33,448 nt of DNA from an uncultured Oscillibacter sp. (GTDB lineage: Bacteria; Bacillota; Clostridia; Oscillospirales; Oscillospiraceae): assembly GCA_900770295.1 (NCBI GenBank), contig CAAGJQ010000063.1, positions 1 through 33,448 of the forward strand, written 5' to 3'. Positions 12,324-21,814 of this stretch are shown piece after piece. The position numbers were made by a program, and so were the translations under genes. Under the pieces are notes generated by a model. The model was not told the origin of the DNA and did no database searches. It saw only the letters and a program-made list of their open reading frames with translations. Each line of letters begins with the position of its first letter. Within the stretch, counting starts at the first letter, position 1.

Positions 12324-14921
12324 TCATGTTCCTTCTTCCGGGGAGGGTGGTGTCTCATCAGCGCTGTCCACCGCTCCGCCCATCTGCATTTCCTGCCACT
12401 GGGCCCGGGTGATCAGCAGCTGCCGGGGCTTGGAGCCCTCAAAGGGACCCACGATGCCCCGTTCCTCCATCTGGTCCACCAGCCGGGCGGCCCGGGAATA
12501 CCCCAGTTTCAACCGGCGCTGGAGCATGGACACGGAGGCCTGGCCGGTCTCCAGCACCACGTCCACGGCGGCGGGCAGCAGCTCGTCGCCCTCGTCGTCG
12601 GAGGATTCGGCGGCGGCAGCGCCCTTGGAAGAGCCGCCCTTCTCCTTCTCCTGCATGGACTCCTCGATCTTGGCGATGACCTCGTCGGAGTACTGGGCCT
12701 CGCCGGTCTGCTTGACGAAGGCCACCACCTCCTCGATCTCCTCCGGGGAGATGAAGCAGCCCTGAACACGGATCTTGGACTCGCCCAGCGGGGCGTAGAG
12801 CATGTCGCCCTTGCCCACCAGCTTCTCCGCGCCGGTAGTGTCCAGAATGATGCGGGACTCCAAAGAGGACGCCACGGCGAAGGCGATGCGGCTGGGAATG
12901 TTGGCCTTCATCAGACCGGTGATGACATCGGCGGAGGGCCGCTGGGTGGCGATGACCAGGTGCATACCGGCGGCGCGGCCCATCTGGGCCACGCGGCAGA
13001 TGGACTCCTCCACCTCTTTCGCCGCCACCAGCATCAAATCGGCCAGCTCGTCGATGACCACCACCACGCTGGGCAGCGTCTCCATGCCCTCGGTGGCTCT
13101 GGCCAGCTTGTTGTACTCCTCCAGCTTTTTCACGCCGTGCTCGGAGAAGGTCTTGTACCGCTTCATCATCTCAAACACCGCCCACTGGAGGGCACCGGCG
13201 GCCTTCTTCGGGTCCGTGACCACCGGGATCAGCAGGTGGGGAATGCCGTTATAGGGGGCCAGCTCCACCATCTTGGGGTCCACCATGATGAAGCGGACCT
13301 CATCGGGCGTGGACTTGTAGAGCAGGCTGACGATCAGAGAGTTGGTGCACACGGACTTGCCGGAGCCGGTGGTACCGGCGATCAGCACGTGGGGCAGCTT
13401 TTCGATATTGCCCACGATGTTCCGGCCGCTGATGTCCCTGCCCACGGCGAAGGCCGTGCGGGACTTGTGCTCCGTGAACTCCCGGGACTCGATGACGTCC
13501 CGGATCAGCACCGGCGTCACCTGCTTGTTGGGCACCTCGATGCCCACCACGGAGCTCTTGTCGGGGATGGGGGCGATGCGGACGCCGGTGGCGCCCAGGG
13601 CCAGGGCGATGTCGTCCGCCAGGTTGGTGATCTTGGAGAGCTTCACGCCCTGGTCCAGCACGAACTCATAGCGGGTGACGGAGGGGCCGTGGACCACGTC
13701 TCCCGGCGTGGCGTCCACGCCGAAGCTGCTCAGGGTCTCCGCCAGGCGGCGGGAGTTGTTCCGCAGCTCCGCGCCGGCCTCCACGTAATTATCGCTCCGG
13801 TTCTCGTGCAGCAGCGTGACCGGGGGAAACTGATAGGCGTTCTCGCCGTCCGCCAGCTTCTGCTCGATCTCCGCCGTCACGGCGGCCGTCTGCTCCGCCA
13901 CTTCCCGGGCGGTATTGGCCTTCTCCTTCCGGCCGGGCGCCGGGGCCTCCCGCACAGGCGCCGCCGGCTCCTCCTGCCGGATGGGCACGGGAGGCTTTGC
14001 GGCGGGCTGAGACGGGGCGGCCGCAGGCTGCTCTGTCTGGGGGATGGCCGGTGTCTTCTCCCGGGGCTTCTCCGGCTCCTGCTGGGCGTCCTTCTCAGAG
14101 AGCACCTGGGCGGGCGTCCACTGCTGGTCCGACTTGTGCCGGAAAAAGCCGGTAAAGCGGCCCGGCTCCCTGGGGGCAGGCGTGGGCGGCAGCGCCGCCG
14201 GCTCGTCGATGGGAATATCGATCTGGGGCTTGGGGCGGTCCGGGGTGCGGCGCCGGACAGGCTCCGTCTCCACCACCCGGATATGGGGCCGCTCCGGCTC
14301 CTCCTCGTAGCGGGGACGCTCCCGGTGCTTTTCAATGAGGGCGCCCACGGTCAGCCGCAGGGCTACCATCAGCATGACGACGAACAGCACCGTGAAGATG
14401 ATGACCGAGGGCAGCATGGAGAACACCGCCACGGAGCCCTCCGCCAGAATGCCGGACACGGCGCCGCCGGAGGCCATCCGGACGCCGGAGCTCCACAGCT
14501 TCGTCAGAATGCCGACACCGGACTCAAATTTTTCCCGGCACAGCGCCATGTGGGCCAGCGTGCCGAACAGCACCGGCAGCAGCAGGGCGCAGGTCACCCG
14601 CAGCTGGACGGGTCGTCCGTGGTGGAACAGCAGGATCAGCGCCGCCAGCAGCAGCGCCGGAGCCACCAGCCAGTAGCCGTAGCCGAACAGCCCCCGGAGC
14701 AGCAGCGCGAACCAGTCGACGAACAGTGCGCTGACACCCACATAGCTGACACCCACGCACAGTGTCAACAGCAGCAGGACCACACCCCCCACCTCCCGGC
14801 GGATGGGCCTCTTCTGGGGCTGCGCGGGCTTTTTCGCGCGGCTGGAGCCGCTCTTGGAAGCACTGCTTTTTCCGGAGCCGCTCTTTTGGGTTGTGGATTT
14901 CTTTTGTGTCGTGGAAGCCAC
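12324..14921 (-). CDS. ftsK: DNA translocase FtsK/SpoIIIE
   Basis: An 865-residue DNA pump of the FtsK/SpoIIIE family, which clears chromosomal DNA through the division or sporulation septum. A basic Lys/Ser-rich start leads into about four membrane helices (residues 40-195). A Pro/Glu-rich linker follows to about 330, then the motor with Walker A AGTTGSGKS near residue 512 and Walker B VVVVIDELADL. The C-terminal winged-helix gamma domain, which reads orienting sequences, starts near DVVLETGQASVSMLQRRLKLGYSRAARLVDQMEERGIV (split here from memory of the fold). I chose a GTG start at 14921, 8 bases after GGAGG; the alternative TTG at 14936 overlaps that site. It lies 18 bases after uppP. It may be spoIIIE; sequence alone does not separate them. 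Confidence 0.92.
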   Translation of the reverse strand: MASTTQKKSTTQKSGSGKSSASKSGSSRAKKPAQPQKRPIRREVGGVVLLLLTLCVGVSYVGVSALFVDWFALLLRGLFGYGYWLVAPALLLAALILLFHHGRPVQLRVTCALLLPVLFGTLAHMALCREKFESGVGILTKLWSSGVRMASGGAVSGILAEGSVAVFSMLPSVIIFTVLFVVMLMVALRLTVGALIEKHRERPRYEEEPERPHIRVVETEPVRRRTPDRPKPQIDIPIDEPAALPPTPAPREPGRFTGFFRHKSDQQWTPAQVLSEKDAQQEPEKPREKTPAIPQTEQPAAAPSQPAAKPPVPIRQEEPAAPVREAPAPGRKEKANTAREVAEQTAAVTAEIEQKLADGENAYQFPPVTLLHENRSDNYVEAGAELRNNSRRLAETLSSFGVDATPGDVVHGPSVTRYEFVLDQGVKLSKITNLADDIALALGATGVRIAPIPDKSSVVGIEVPNKQVTPVLIRDVIESREFTEHKSRTAFAVGRDISGRNIVGNIEKLPHVLIAGTTGSGKSVCTNSLIVSLLYKSTPDEVRFIMVDPKMVELAPYNGIPHLLIPVVTDPKKAAGALQWAVFEMMKRYKTFSEHGVKKLEEYNKLARATEGMETLPSVVVVIDELADLMLVAAKEVEESICRVAQMGRAAGMHLVIATQRPSADVITGLMKANIPSRIAFAVASSLESRIILDTTGAEKLVGKGDMLYAPLGESKIRVQGCFISPEEIEEVVAFVKQTGEAQYSDEVIAKIEESMQEKEKGGSSKGAAAAESSDDEGDELLPAAVDVVLETGQASVSMLQRRLKLGYSRAARLVDQMEERGIVGPFEGSKPRQLLITRAQWQEMQMGGAVDSADETPPSPEEGT

Positions 14922-14939
14922 GGTATGTACCTCCAAAGG

Positions 14940-15776
14940 TTATTTCTGGATGAATGTCAAAATCAGGGTCAATGCGCCAACAGCCCAGCAGTAGTAGGCG
15001 AAGAAGCCAAACTTGCCCTTGTCGGCGACCATTTTCAGCAGGCGGATGCAGGCGTAGCCCACCACGGCGGACACCGCCACGCCCACCAGATAGACGGGGA
15101 CGTCCGCCCAGATGATGCCGGCCTCCACCGCGTCCTTCAGGCTCAGGATATTGGCGCCCAGAATGGCGGGGATGGACAGCAGGAAGGAAAAGCGCACGGC
15201 AAATTTCCGGTCAAAGCCCCGGAAGCAGCCGGCGGTGATGGTGGTGCCGGAGCGGGAGATGCCGGGGCAGGTGGCGACGGCCTGAGCCACGCCCACCAGC
15301 AGGACATCCACCATGGTGGCGCTCTTCTCCGTCTTGCGGCCCTTTTTCACCCGGTCGCTGGCAAACAGCAGACAGCCGGTGACAAGCAGCGCGGCGGCCA
15401 CAAAGTACATGTTGTCCGCCAGACCCTCCACCAGGTCCTTGATGGGCAGTACGACCAGCAGCGGCAGAGTGCCCACGATGATCAGCAGGATCATCCGCCG
15501 GGCCGGCGGCACCGGCGTTGGGGTAGAGCCCCGGGCCAGGTCCCGGACCCCGCAGAAGAACTCCACCACCATGTCCCGGACATCATCCCAGTAGGCCACA
15601 AAGACGGCCACCAGCGTGCCCAGGTGCAGCAGCACGTCAAAAAACTCCGGGATATCGGACGCGCCGGACATGCCCAAAAGATGCTCCGCGATGGCCAGAT
15701 GGCCGGAGCTGGAGATCGGCAGAAACTCCGCCACGCCCTGGATCACGCCCAACAAAATCGATGACAGCAGTGACAA
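14940..15776 (-). CDS. uppP: Undecaprenyl-diphosphatase (UppP/BacA)
   Basis: A 278-residue membrane phosphatase that regenerates undecaprenyl phosphate, the lipid carrier for wall synthesis, and confers bacitracin resistance when abundant. Both signature regions are present: GVIQGVAEFLPISSSGHL at the N-terminus and PGISRSGTTI in the middle (CPGISRSG). No ATG is suitable. A TTG at 15776, 10 bases after GAGGAG, gives the normal family N-terminus; a TTG at 15794 would lie before that site. It precedes ftsK by 18 bases in the same transcript. A possible TATACT -10 lies near 15820, without a clear -35. Confidence 0.9.
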   Translation of the reverse strand: MSLLSSILLGVIQGVAEFLPISSSGHLAIAEHLLGMSGASDIPEFFDVLLHLGTLVAVFVAYWDDVRDMVVEFFCGVRDLARGSTPTPVPPARRMILLIIVGTLPLLVVLPIKDLVEGLADNMYFVAAALLVTGCLLFASDRVKKGRKTEKSATMVDVLLVGVAQAVATCPGISRSGTTITAGCFRGFDRKFAVRFSFLLSIPAILGANILSLKDAVEAGIIWADVPVYLVGVAVSAVVGYACIRLLKMVADKGKFGFFAYYCWAVGALTLILTFIQK

Positions 15777-15909
15777 TACGCTCACGCTCCTCAATCAGTC
15801 AAAAATCTCGTACAAATCAGTATACCACGAATACGCCTCGAATTCCAGCTATATTTGCGGGGCCGCCGCTCTTCTCCGGCATGACCTGAATTTTGGGGTC
15901 TGCACGGGA

Positions 15910-15946
15910 GAAAGGGAAGGCAGGGGCCGCCTTCGCGTCCCCTGCC
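15910..15946 (-). terminator. Probable terminator after rnc
   Basis: GGCAGGGG ... CCCCTGCC (arms at 15919-15926 and 15939-15946) lies 12 bases after the rnc stop and is followed on minus by a pyrimidine-rich TTCCCTTTCTC. The U tract is interrupted, so termination may be partial. From here to the uppP start (15777-15918) I see no gene. Confidence 0.6.
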
Positions 15947-15957
15947 CGAAAATTTTC

Positions 15958-16641
15958 TCATTCCCCGCCCAGTGTCTCCAGAGCGGCCTTTGCGGCGGCC
16001 TGTTCGGCCTCTTTCTTGCTGTGGCCGGTGCCGGTCCCCAGCGGCGCGCCGTTTAGAAGTACCTCCGCCGCGAAGGTCTTGGCGTGGTCCGGTCCCTGCT
16101 CCCCCACCATGCGGTAGGTCAGCACCTGATCCGCCTGACGCTGGACCAGCTCCTGAAGAGCGGTCTTGTAGTCCCGGCGGCGCTCCTCCACCACTTCTTC
16201 CCGCTCCGCGTCCAGCAGAACGCGGTGGATCAGCGCCGAGGCGGCGCCGATGCCGCCGTCCAGATACACGGCGGCGAACACGGCCTCCGTGGCGTCCGCC
16301 AGAATCGACGTCCGCTCCCGGCCGCCGCCGGCCTCCTCGCCCCGGCCCAGCTTCAGGTACTTTCCAAGGCCCAGCTTCTGCGCCACCTCGTACAGGCTCT
16401 GCTCGCACACCAGCGCCGCCCGGATGCGGGTCAGATCGCCCTCGGGCAAGTCGGGATGCTGGACAAACAAAAATTCCGCCGTGACAAAGCCCAGCACGGA
16501 ATCCCCCAGGAACTCCAGCCGCTCGTTGCTGTTCAGGTGGGCGGAGCGGTGCTCATTGGCATAGGAGCTGTGGTTCAGTGCCTCGCTGAGGAGCGCCGGG
16601 TCCCGGAAGGTGTAATTCAGTTTTTTCTCCAGTTCCTGCAT
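15958..16641 (-). CDS. rnc: Ribonuclease III
   Basis: A 227-residue double-strand-specific RNase that processes rRNA precursors and structured mRNAs. The catalytic signature NERLEFLGDSVLG is at about residues 38-50, and the second acidic cluster DATEAVFAAVYLDGG follows near 115-130. The C-terminal double-stranded-RNA-binding domain ends HSKKEAEQAAAKAALETL. The ATG at 16641 has AGAGGA 6 bases upstream; the longer frame to 16692 has no such site. It follows acpP by 57 bases containing a small GC hairpin (about 16661-16684). The plsX-acpP-rnc order is common in Firmicutes. Confidence 0.95.
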   Translation of the reverse strand: MQELEKKLNYTFRDPALLSEALNHSSYANEHRSAHLNSNERLEFLGDSVLGFVTAEFLFVQHPDLPEGDLTRIRAALVCEQSLYEVAQKLGLGKYLKLGRGEEAGGGRERTSILADATEAVFAAVYLDGGIGAASALIHRVLLDAEREEVVEERRRDYKTALQELVQRQADQVLTYRMVGEQGPDHAKTFAAEVLLNGAPLGTGTGHSKKEAEQAAAKAALETLGGE

Positions 16642-16698
16642 AACGGTCCTCTCTCCAAAAGGAAGCCCCGCACTGGGCGGGGCGGTCCTCAATTCTGC

Positions 16699-16944
16699 TT
16701 ACTTCAGCTTGCCCGCGATGTAGTTCACCGCGTCGCCGACGGTCTTCAGGCCGTTCAGGTCATCCTCCTGGGTCTCGCCCACGCCGAAGGCCTCTTCCAT
16801 CGCCATGACCAACTCCACCAGGTCCACGGAATCCGCGCCCAGATCCTCGGCAAAGTCAGTGTCCATCGTCACCTCGGCGGGCTCCATGGCGAACTGCTCG
16901 GCCACCAGTTCCTTCATTGTCTGAAAAATTTCTTCGTTTGACAT
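16699..16944 (-). CDS. acpP: Acyl carrier protein
   Basis: An 81-residue acidic carrier protein for fatty-acid synthesis. The 4'-phosphopantetheine attachment Ser is residue 39 in GADSVDLVEL; the usual DSLD is DSVD here, a mild variant. The ATG at 16944 lies 8 bases after GAGGAG. It has its own promoter at 16984-17013 between plsX and itself, allowing higher expression than plsX. Neighbours plsX and rnc match the conserved lipid cluster. Confidence 0.95.
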   Translation of the reverse strand: MSNEEIFQTMKELVAEQFAMEPAEVTMDTDFAEDLGADSVDLVELVMAMEEAFGVGETQEDDLNGLKTVGDAVNYIAGKLK

Positions 16945-16983
16945 GCTGTTCACTCCTCACGGAATTATGGTTCTCGTGAGGCA

Positions 16984-17013
16984 ATCATACGGCAAGGAAT
17001 GCGTCGGTGTCAA
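16984..17013 (-). promoter_or_regulatory. acpP promoter
   Basis: TTGACA (17008-17013), 18 bases, TATGAT (16984-16989) on minus, starting just after the plsX stop and leaving a leader of about 30 bases before acpP. Confidence 0.8.
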
Positions 17014-17020
17014 TAGGTAA

Positions 17021-18055
17021 TCAAATTTTTTCCACCTGGGGCTTTACCCGCATGTACTCGACGTTGGCCTCGACATCGGCAATGAAGCCGCTCTCGGCAT
17101 ACTCCCTGGCCCGCAGGATGGCGTTGGAGATGGCCCGGGCGTCGGAGGAGCCGTGGGCCTTGATGACCGGCCTGGAGATGCCCAGGAAGGGCGTGCCGCC
17201 CACCTCGCTGGGGTCCAGCAGCTTCTTCATGTCCGCCATGTCATTCTTCACAAGGACGGCGGCCAGCTTGGTCTTGGCGTTGGTGAGGAACAGCTTCTTC
17301 AGCTCCTTCAACAGGAACTTGCCGGTGCCCTCCAGGCTCTTGAGCATGATGTTGCCGGAAAAGCCGTCTGTCACGATGACATCCGCGCCGCCCAGCATGA
17401 CGTCGTTGGCCTCGATGTTGCCCACAAAATGGATGCGGCCCTCTTTCCCGGCCTCCTCCAGCAGGGCGTAGGCCTCGTGCCGGAGGGAGTCGCCCTTCTC
17501 GGACTCCGCGCCGATGTTCAGCAGGGCCACCCGGGGCGTCTCCACGCCCAGGACCCGCTTGGAATAATAGTTGCCCAGATAGGCGAACTGGAGCAGGTAC
17601 TCCGCCGTGCACTCGGCGTTGGCGCCGCAGTCGCACAAAATAGCCCGGCCACCCAGGACGGGGATAACGGGGCCCATGGCCGCCCGGCGGATGCCGCGGA
17701 TGCGCTTGACCAGCAGCGTGGCACCGGCCAGCAGGGCGCCGGTGGAGCCGGCGGAGACAAAGGCGTCTCCCTCCCCGGCCTTCAGCATGTTCAGTCCCAC
17801 CGTCAGGGAGGAGTCCTTCTTCATCTTGAAGGCCGTGGCGGGGTCGTCGGCGATCTCCACCACCTCGCTGGCGTCCTTGATCTCCACGCCGGTGGGCAGC
17901 GTCTTCTCCCCGCAGGCCTCCACAGCCCGCAGGATCTCCGCCGCGCGGCCCACCAGAACAATGTCCACGCCGTGTTCCTTATGGGCGTCCAGCGCTCCCT
18001 GGACAATCGCCTGGGGGGCGTTGTCGCCGCCCATGGCGTCTACGATGATCTTCAT
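17021..18055 (-). CDS. plsX: Phosphate acyltransferase PlsX
   Basis: A 344-residue peripheral membrane enzyme that turns acyl-ACP into acyl-phosphate, the donor for the first acylation of glycerol-3-phosphate. The N-terminus MKIIVDAMGGDNAP is diagnostic. The middle GDAFVSAGSTGALLAGA and the late DVIVTDGFSGNIMLKSLEG are family-conserved. The ATG overlaps the trmFO stop by four bases (ATGA), so the two are translationally coupled. acpP follows after about 75 bases, with its own promoter. Confidence 0.96.
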   Translation of the reverse strand: MKIIVDAMGGDNAPQAIVQGALDAHKEHGVDIVLVGRAAEILRAVEACGEKTLPTGVEIKDASEVVEIADDPATAFKMKKDSSLTVGLNMLKAGEGDAFVSAGSTGALLAGATLLVKRIRGIRRAAMGPVIPVLGGRAILCDCGANAECTAEYLLQFAYLGNYYSKRVLGVETPRVALLNIGAESEKGDSLRHEAYALLEEAGKEGRIHFVGNIEANDVMLGGADVIVTDGFSGNIMLKSLEGTGKFLLKELKKLFLTNAKTKLAAVLVKNDMADMKKLLDPSEVGGTPFLGISRPVIKAHGSSDARAISNAILRAREYAESGFIADVEANVEYMRVKPQVEKI

Positions 18056-19359
18056 GACAGCACCTCTTCTTTCAGCTGGTCAATGATGGCCAGGGACCTT
18101 TGTGACAGCTCCGCGTTCTTGTTCCGCTTGCCCTTGACCCGGTGGTCCAGGGGCGGGATAATGCCGAAGTTGATATTCATGGGCTGGAACACCGTCACGG
18201 ACTGGTTGGAGATATACAGGCCCAGCGCGCCGATGGCAGTCTCCTGGGGAAAGTCGATGGGCGCCTTGCCCTGGAGCCGCCGGGCGGTCTCCACGCCCAC
18301 CAGGAAGCCGCTGGCGGCGGATTCGACATAGCCCTCCACGCCGGTCATCTGACCGGCAAAGGAGATGCGGGGCTCCGCCTTCAGGCGGTAATAGCGGTCC
18401 AGCAGCCGGGGCGAATTCAGAAAGGTATTGCGGTGCATGACGCCGTAGCGCAGGAACTCGGCATCGTGGAGGGCGGGGATCATGGAGAACACCCGCCGCT
18501 GCTCCGGGAACCGCAGGTGGGTCTGGAAGCCCACCAGATTGTAGACCGTGCCGTCGGCGTTGTCCCGGCGCAGCTGCACCACAGCGTAGGGCTCCTTTCC
18601 TGTCCGGGGGTCCTTCAATCCCCGGGGCTTCAGGGGGCCGTAGCACAGCGTGTCGTGGCCCCGGCGTGCCATGACCTCCACAGGCATGCAGCCCTCGAAC
18701 ACCATCTTGTCCTCAAAGCCATGGACCTCCGCCTCCTGGGCGGTGGTCAGGGCGTTCCAGAAGGCGTCGTACTCCTCTTCGTTCATAGGGCAGTTGACAT
18801 AATCAGCCGTCCCCTTGTCGTACCGGGAGCCGAACCAGGCCTTGTCCATATCCACACTGTCGGCGGACACCAGAGGCGCCGCCGCGTCGAAGAAGTGGAG
18901 GTCGCTGTCCTCTCCCAGCAGGGTCTGGAGGCGCTCCGCCAGGGCGTCAGAGGTCAGGGGGCCGGAGGCGATGACCACCTCCCCGTCGGGGATGTCGGTG
19001 ACCTCGCCGGGCACCACGGTGATGCGGGGATGGCTTTTGACCTTCTCCGTCACCAGAGCGGCAAAGCCGTGGCGGTCCACCGCCAGGGCGCCGCCGGCCT
19101 CCACACGGGTGGCGTCCGCGCAGGACAGGATCAGGCTGTCCAGGCGGCGCAGCTCCTCTTTCAGCAGGCCCACCGCGTTTTCCAGCTGGTCGCTGCGCAG
19201 GGAGTTGGAGCAGCAGAGCTCCGCGAAATATTCGGTGACATGGGCGGGTGTTTTCTTCTCCGGCTTCATCTCCCGGAGCGTCACATCCACGCCCCGCTGG
19301 GCCAGCTGCCAGGCGCATTCGCTGCCGGCCAGGCCCGCGCCGATGACTGTTACATGCAT
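18052..19359 (-). CDS. trmFO: Methylenetetrahydrofolate--tRNA-(uracil-5-)-methyltransferase TrmFO
   Basis: A 435-residue FAD enzyme that makes 5-methyluridine at tRNA position 54 using methylene-tetrahydrofolate. An N-terminal dinucleotide-binding GAGLAGSECAWQLAQRG (residues 7-23) is followed by TrmFO-specific ELCCSNSLRSD and, later, GQMTGVEGYVESAASG. Length is normal. The gene lies 46 bases downstream of topA, a common Firmicutes order, and overlaps plsX by four bases. Confidence 0.96.
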   Translation of the reverse strand: MHVTVIGAGLAGSECAWQLAQRGVDVTLREMKPEKKTPAHVTEYFAELCCSNSLRSDQLENAVGLLKEELRRLDSLILSCADATRVEAGGALAVDRHGFAALVTEKVKSHPRITVVPGEVTDIPDGEVVIASGPLTSDALAERLQTLLGEDSDLHFFDAAAPLVSADSVDMDKAWFGSRYDKGTADYVNCPMNEEEYDAFWNALTTAQEAEVHGFEDKMVFEGCMPVEVMARRGHDTLCYGPLKPRGLKDPRTGKEPYAVVQLRRDNADGTVYNLVGFQTHLRFPEQRRVFSMIPALHDAEFLRYGVMHRNTFLNSPRLLDRYYRLKAEPRISFAGQMTGVEGYVESAASGFLVGVETARRLQGKAPIDFPQETAIGALGLYISNQSVTVFQPMNINFGIIPPLDHRVKGKRNKNAELSQRSLAIIDQLKEEVLS

Positions 19360-19405
19360 AGGTTCGTTCCTCTATCTTTTCTCCGGACAGCCGGCGGCTC
19401 GCCGG

Positions 19406-21781
19406 TCACTCTTCCGTGGTCTTTGCGGCTGTTTTCTTTGCCGCGGGCTTTTTGGCGGCGGTCTTTTTCGCGGCCGCAGGCTTCTTGGCAGCGGTCTTTT
19501 TCGCGGCCACGGGCTTTTTGGCGGTCGTTGTCTTTTTGGCTGTGGCAGTCTTTTTGGCTGCTTCCTTCTTGGGTGCGGCCTTCGTAGCCGGCTCTTCCGC
19601 CGGTGCCTCCTCTTCCCGGGGCTCCTCGGAGCTGGTCTTTTTGTGATAGCCCCGCTTCTCCTCGGGCAGGAAGTTGGAGCAGGCCGGGTTGATACAGAAG
19701 GGCTTCTTAAAGCCTCTGCCCGCCTTCTTGAACATGGTCTGTCCGCACACTGGGCAGTCATCCTTTACCGGCACGTCCCAGCTCATGAAGTCGCACTTTG
19801 TGGCCTCGTCCTTGCTGTTCATATGCTCGCAGCAGTAATAGGTGTACTGCTTGTTGGTCTTTTTGCTGGTGCCCGTCCGCTTCATCAGGCGGCCGCCGCA
19901 CTTGGGGCAGCGGCCCGGCATCTCCACCACCAGCGGCATGGTGAAGCTGCAGTCGGGATAGCCGGGGCAGGCGAGAAAACGGCCGAACCGGCCGGACTTC
20001 ACAACCAGATTCCGCCCGCACTCGGGGCAGATCTCCTCGCTGACCTCGTCGGGCACCTTGATGCGGGTGCCCTCCAGGTCCTGCTCCGCCTTTTTCAGAT
20101 GCTCCTCAAAATCGCCGTAGAAGTCCCGCAGGACGCCCTTCCAGGGGGTGGCGCCCTCCTCCACGGAGTCCAGCTTCTGCTCCATGTGGGCGGTGAACTT
20201 CGTGTCGGCGATGTCGGTGAATTTGTCCTTCATCAGCTCCGTCACCACCCGGCCCAGGTTGGTGATGCGCAGGTACTTGCCCTCTTTGATGACGTACTCC
20301 CTGTCGATGATGGTGGACACGGTGGGCGCGTAGGTGGAGGGCCGGCCGATGCCCTGCTCCTCCATGGCGCGGATGAGGGTGGCGTCGGTGTAGTGGGCCG
20401 GGGGCTGGGTGAAGTGCTGGTCCTTGGAGAAGTCCTTCAGCGTCAGGACCTCGCCCTCCTGCAGGGCCGGCAGGGGAGATTCCCTCTCCTCCTTCTCCTC
20501 GTCCCTGCCCTCCTCATACACGGCGGTATAGCCGGAGAATTTCAGGCTGGAGGAGCTGGCCCGGAAGCTGTGGCAGTTGGCCTCGATCTCCACCGCCACG
20601 CTGTCGTACACGGCGTTGGACATCTGGCAGGCCACAAAGCGGCTCCAGATCAGGCGGTACAGCCGGTACTGCTCACCGGTCAGGTCCTTTTTGAGCTGTT
20701 CCGGCGTCCAGTTGACGTTGCTGGGGCGGATGGCCTCGTGGGCGTCCTGGGCGTTGGCCTTGGCCTTATAGCGATGGGCCTGGGGAGGATAGTACTCCCT
20801 GCCGTAGCGGCCCAGGATAAACTCCTTGGCGGAGGCAATGGCCTCCTCGGACAGGCGCAGCGAGTCGGTACGCATATAGGTGATCAGGCCCACGGTGCCC
20901 TCGCCCTCGATGTCCACGCCCTCATAGAGCTGCTGGGCGATAGCCATGGTGCGGCGGGGAGTCATGGAGAGCTTTCTCGACGCCTCCTGCTGCATGGTGG
21001 AGGTGGTGAAGGGCGGAGAGGGGCTGCGCTGCTTGTCGGTTCGTTTCACGGACTTCACCGTAAACGCCTGGTTCTCGGTCTCCCGCACCACGGCGTCCAC
21101 TTCCTCGGCGGATTTCAGCTCCGCTTTTTTGCCGCTCTTCCCGTGGTAACGGGCGGCAAAGGGGATTTTTTTCACGTCGCTGCCCAGGAGGTTGGCGTCC
21201 AGAGTCCAGTACTCCTCGGGCTGGAAGTTCTCGATCTCCCGGTCCCGGTCGTCCACCATGCGGGTGGCCACGGACTGGACCCGGCCGGCGGACAGTCCCC
21301 GGCGGATCTTCTTCCACAGCAGGGGACTGAGCTCGTAGCCCACCAGGCGGTCCAGGATGCGGCGGGCCTGCTGGGCGTCCACCAGATTCTGGTCGATCTC
21401 CCGGGGTTCCTGAATGCTCTCCTGCACCACTTTTTTGGTGATCTCGTTGAACGTGACCCGCTTGGCCTTCTCGTCCGGCAGGTCCAGCAGCTGCTTTAAA
21501 TGCCAGGAGATGGCCTCGCCCTCGCGGTCCGGGTCGGTGGCGAGGTAGACGGTGTCCGCCGCCTCGGCGGATTCCTTCAGACCATTGATAATATCTTCTT
21601 TACCCTTAATAGGCTGGTAGACCGGCTCAAAGTCCTGCTCCACATCCACCCCCAGGGTACTCTTGGGCAGGTCCCGCAGGTGTCCCATGCAGGCCTTGAC
21701 CTCGTAGTCCTTGCCCAGGTATTTGCCGATGGTTTTGGCCTTCGCGGGAGACTCCACGATGACCAGGCTGTGTTTTGCCAT
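19406..21781 (-). CDS. topA: DNA topoisomerase I
   Basis: A 791-residue type IA topoisomerase that relaxes negative supercoils. The Toprim domain starts HSLVIVESPAKAKTIG and holds the DPDREGEAI metal site. The active-site Tyr is in GLITYMRTDSLR, near residue 300. Three zinc-ribbon units follow (about 575-690): CPECGRN...CPGYPDC, CPKCGGR...C and CPVCGQ...CINPAC. The last 70 or so residues are a Lys/Ala/Pro tail of repeated AAKKPA/KKTA units, like bacterial histone-H1-type tails, probably non-specific DNA binding. The ATG at 21781 follows GGAGG by 5 bases. It lies 33 bases after dprA. Confidence 0.96.
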   Translation of the reverse strand: MAKHSLVIVESPAKAKTIGKYLGKDYEVKACMGHLRDLPKSTLGVDVEQDFEPVYQPIKGKEDIINGLKESAEAADTVYLATDPDREGEAISWHLKQLLDLPDEKAKRVTFNEITKKVVQESIQEPREIDQNLVDAQQARRILDRLVGYELSPLLWKKIRRGLSAGRVQSVATRMVDDRDREIENFQPEEYWTLDANLLGSDVKKIPFAARYHGKSGKKAELKSAEEVDAVVRETENQAFTVKSVKRTDKQRSPSPPFTTSTMQQEASRKLSMTPRRTMAIAQQLYEGVDIEGEGTVGLITYMRTDSLRLSEEAIASAKEFILGRYGREYYPPQAHRYKAKANAQDAHEAIRPSNVNWTPEQLKKDLTGEQYRLYRLIWSRFVACQMSNAVYDSVAVEIEANCHSFRASSSSLKFSGYTAVYEEGRDEEKEERESPLPALQEGEVLTLKDFSKDQHFTQPPAHYTDATLIRAMEEQGIGRPSTYAPTVSTIIDREYVIKEGKYLRITNLGRVVTELMKDKFTDIADTKFTAHMEQKLDSVEEGATPWKGVLRDFYGDFEEHLKKAEQDLEGTRIKVPDEVSEEICPECGRNLVVKSGRFGRFLACPGYPDCSFTMPLVVEMPGRCPKCGGRLMKRTGTSKKTNKQYTYYCCEHMNSKDEATKCDFMSWDVPVKDDCPVCGQTMFKKAGRGFKKPFCINPACSNFLPEEKRGYHKKTSSEEPREEEAPAEEPATKAAPKKEAAKKTATAKKTTTAKKPVAAKKTAAKKPAAAKKTAAKKPAAKKTAAKTTEE

Positions 21782-21814
21782 AGTTACCTCCACGTGCCCC
21801 GCAGGGCACGAAAT

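Noticed and set aside
12285..15764. Open plus-strand frame of more than 1,100 codons opposite ftsK and uppP
   Set aside because: Its translation is rich in His, Gln, Gly and Asp with no motifs, as expected for the antisense of GC-rich codons, while the minus strand holds clear FtsK and UppP. Similar frames opposite the NhaC, uraA, ATPase, topA and lysS genes are dismissed for the same reason.
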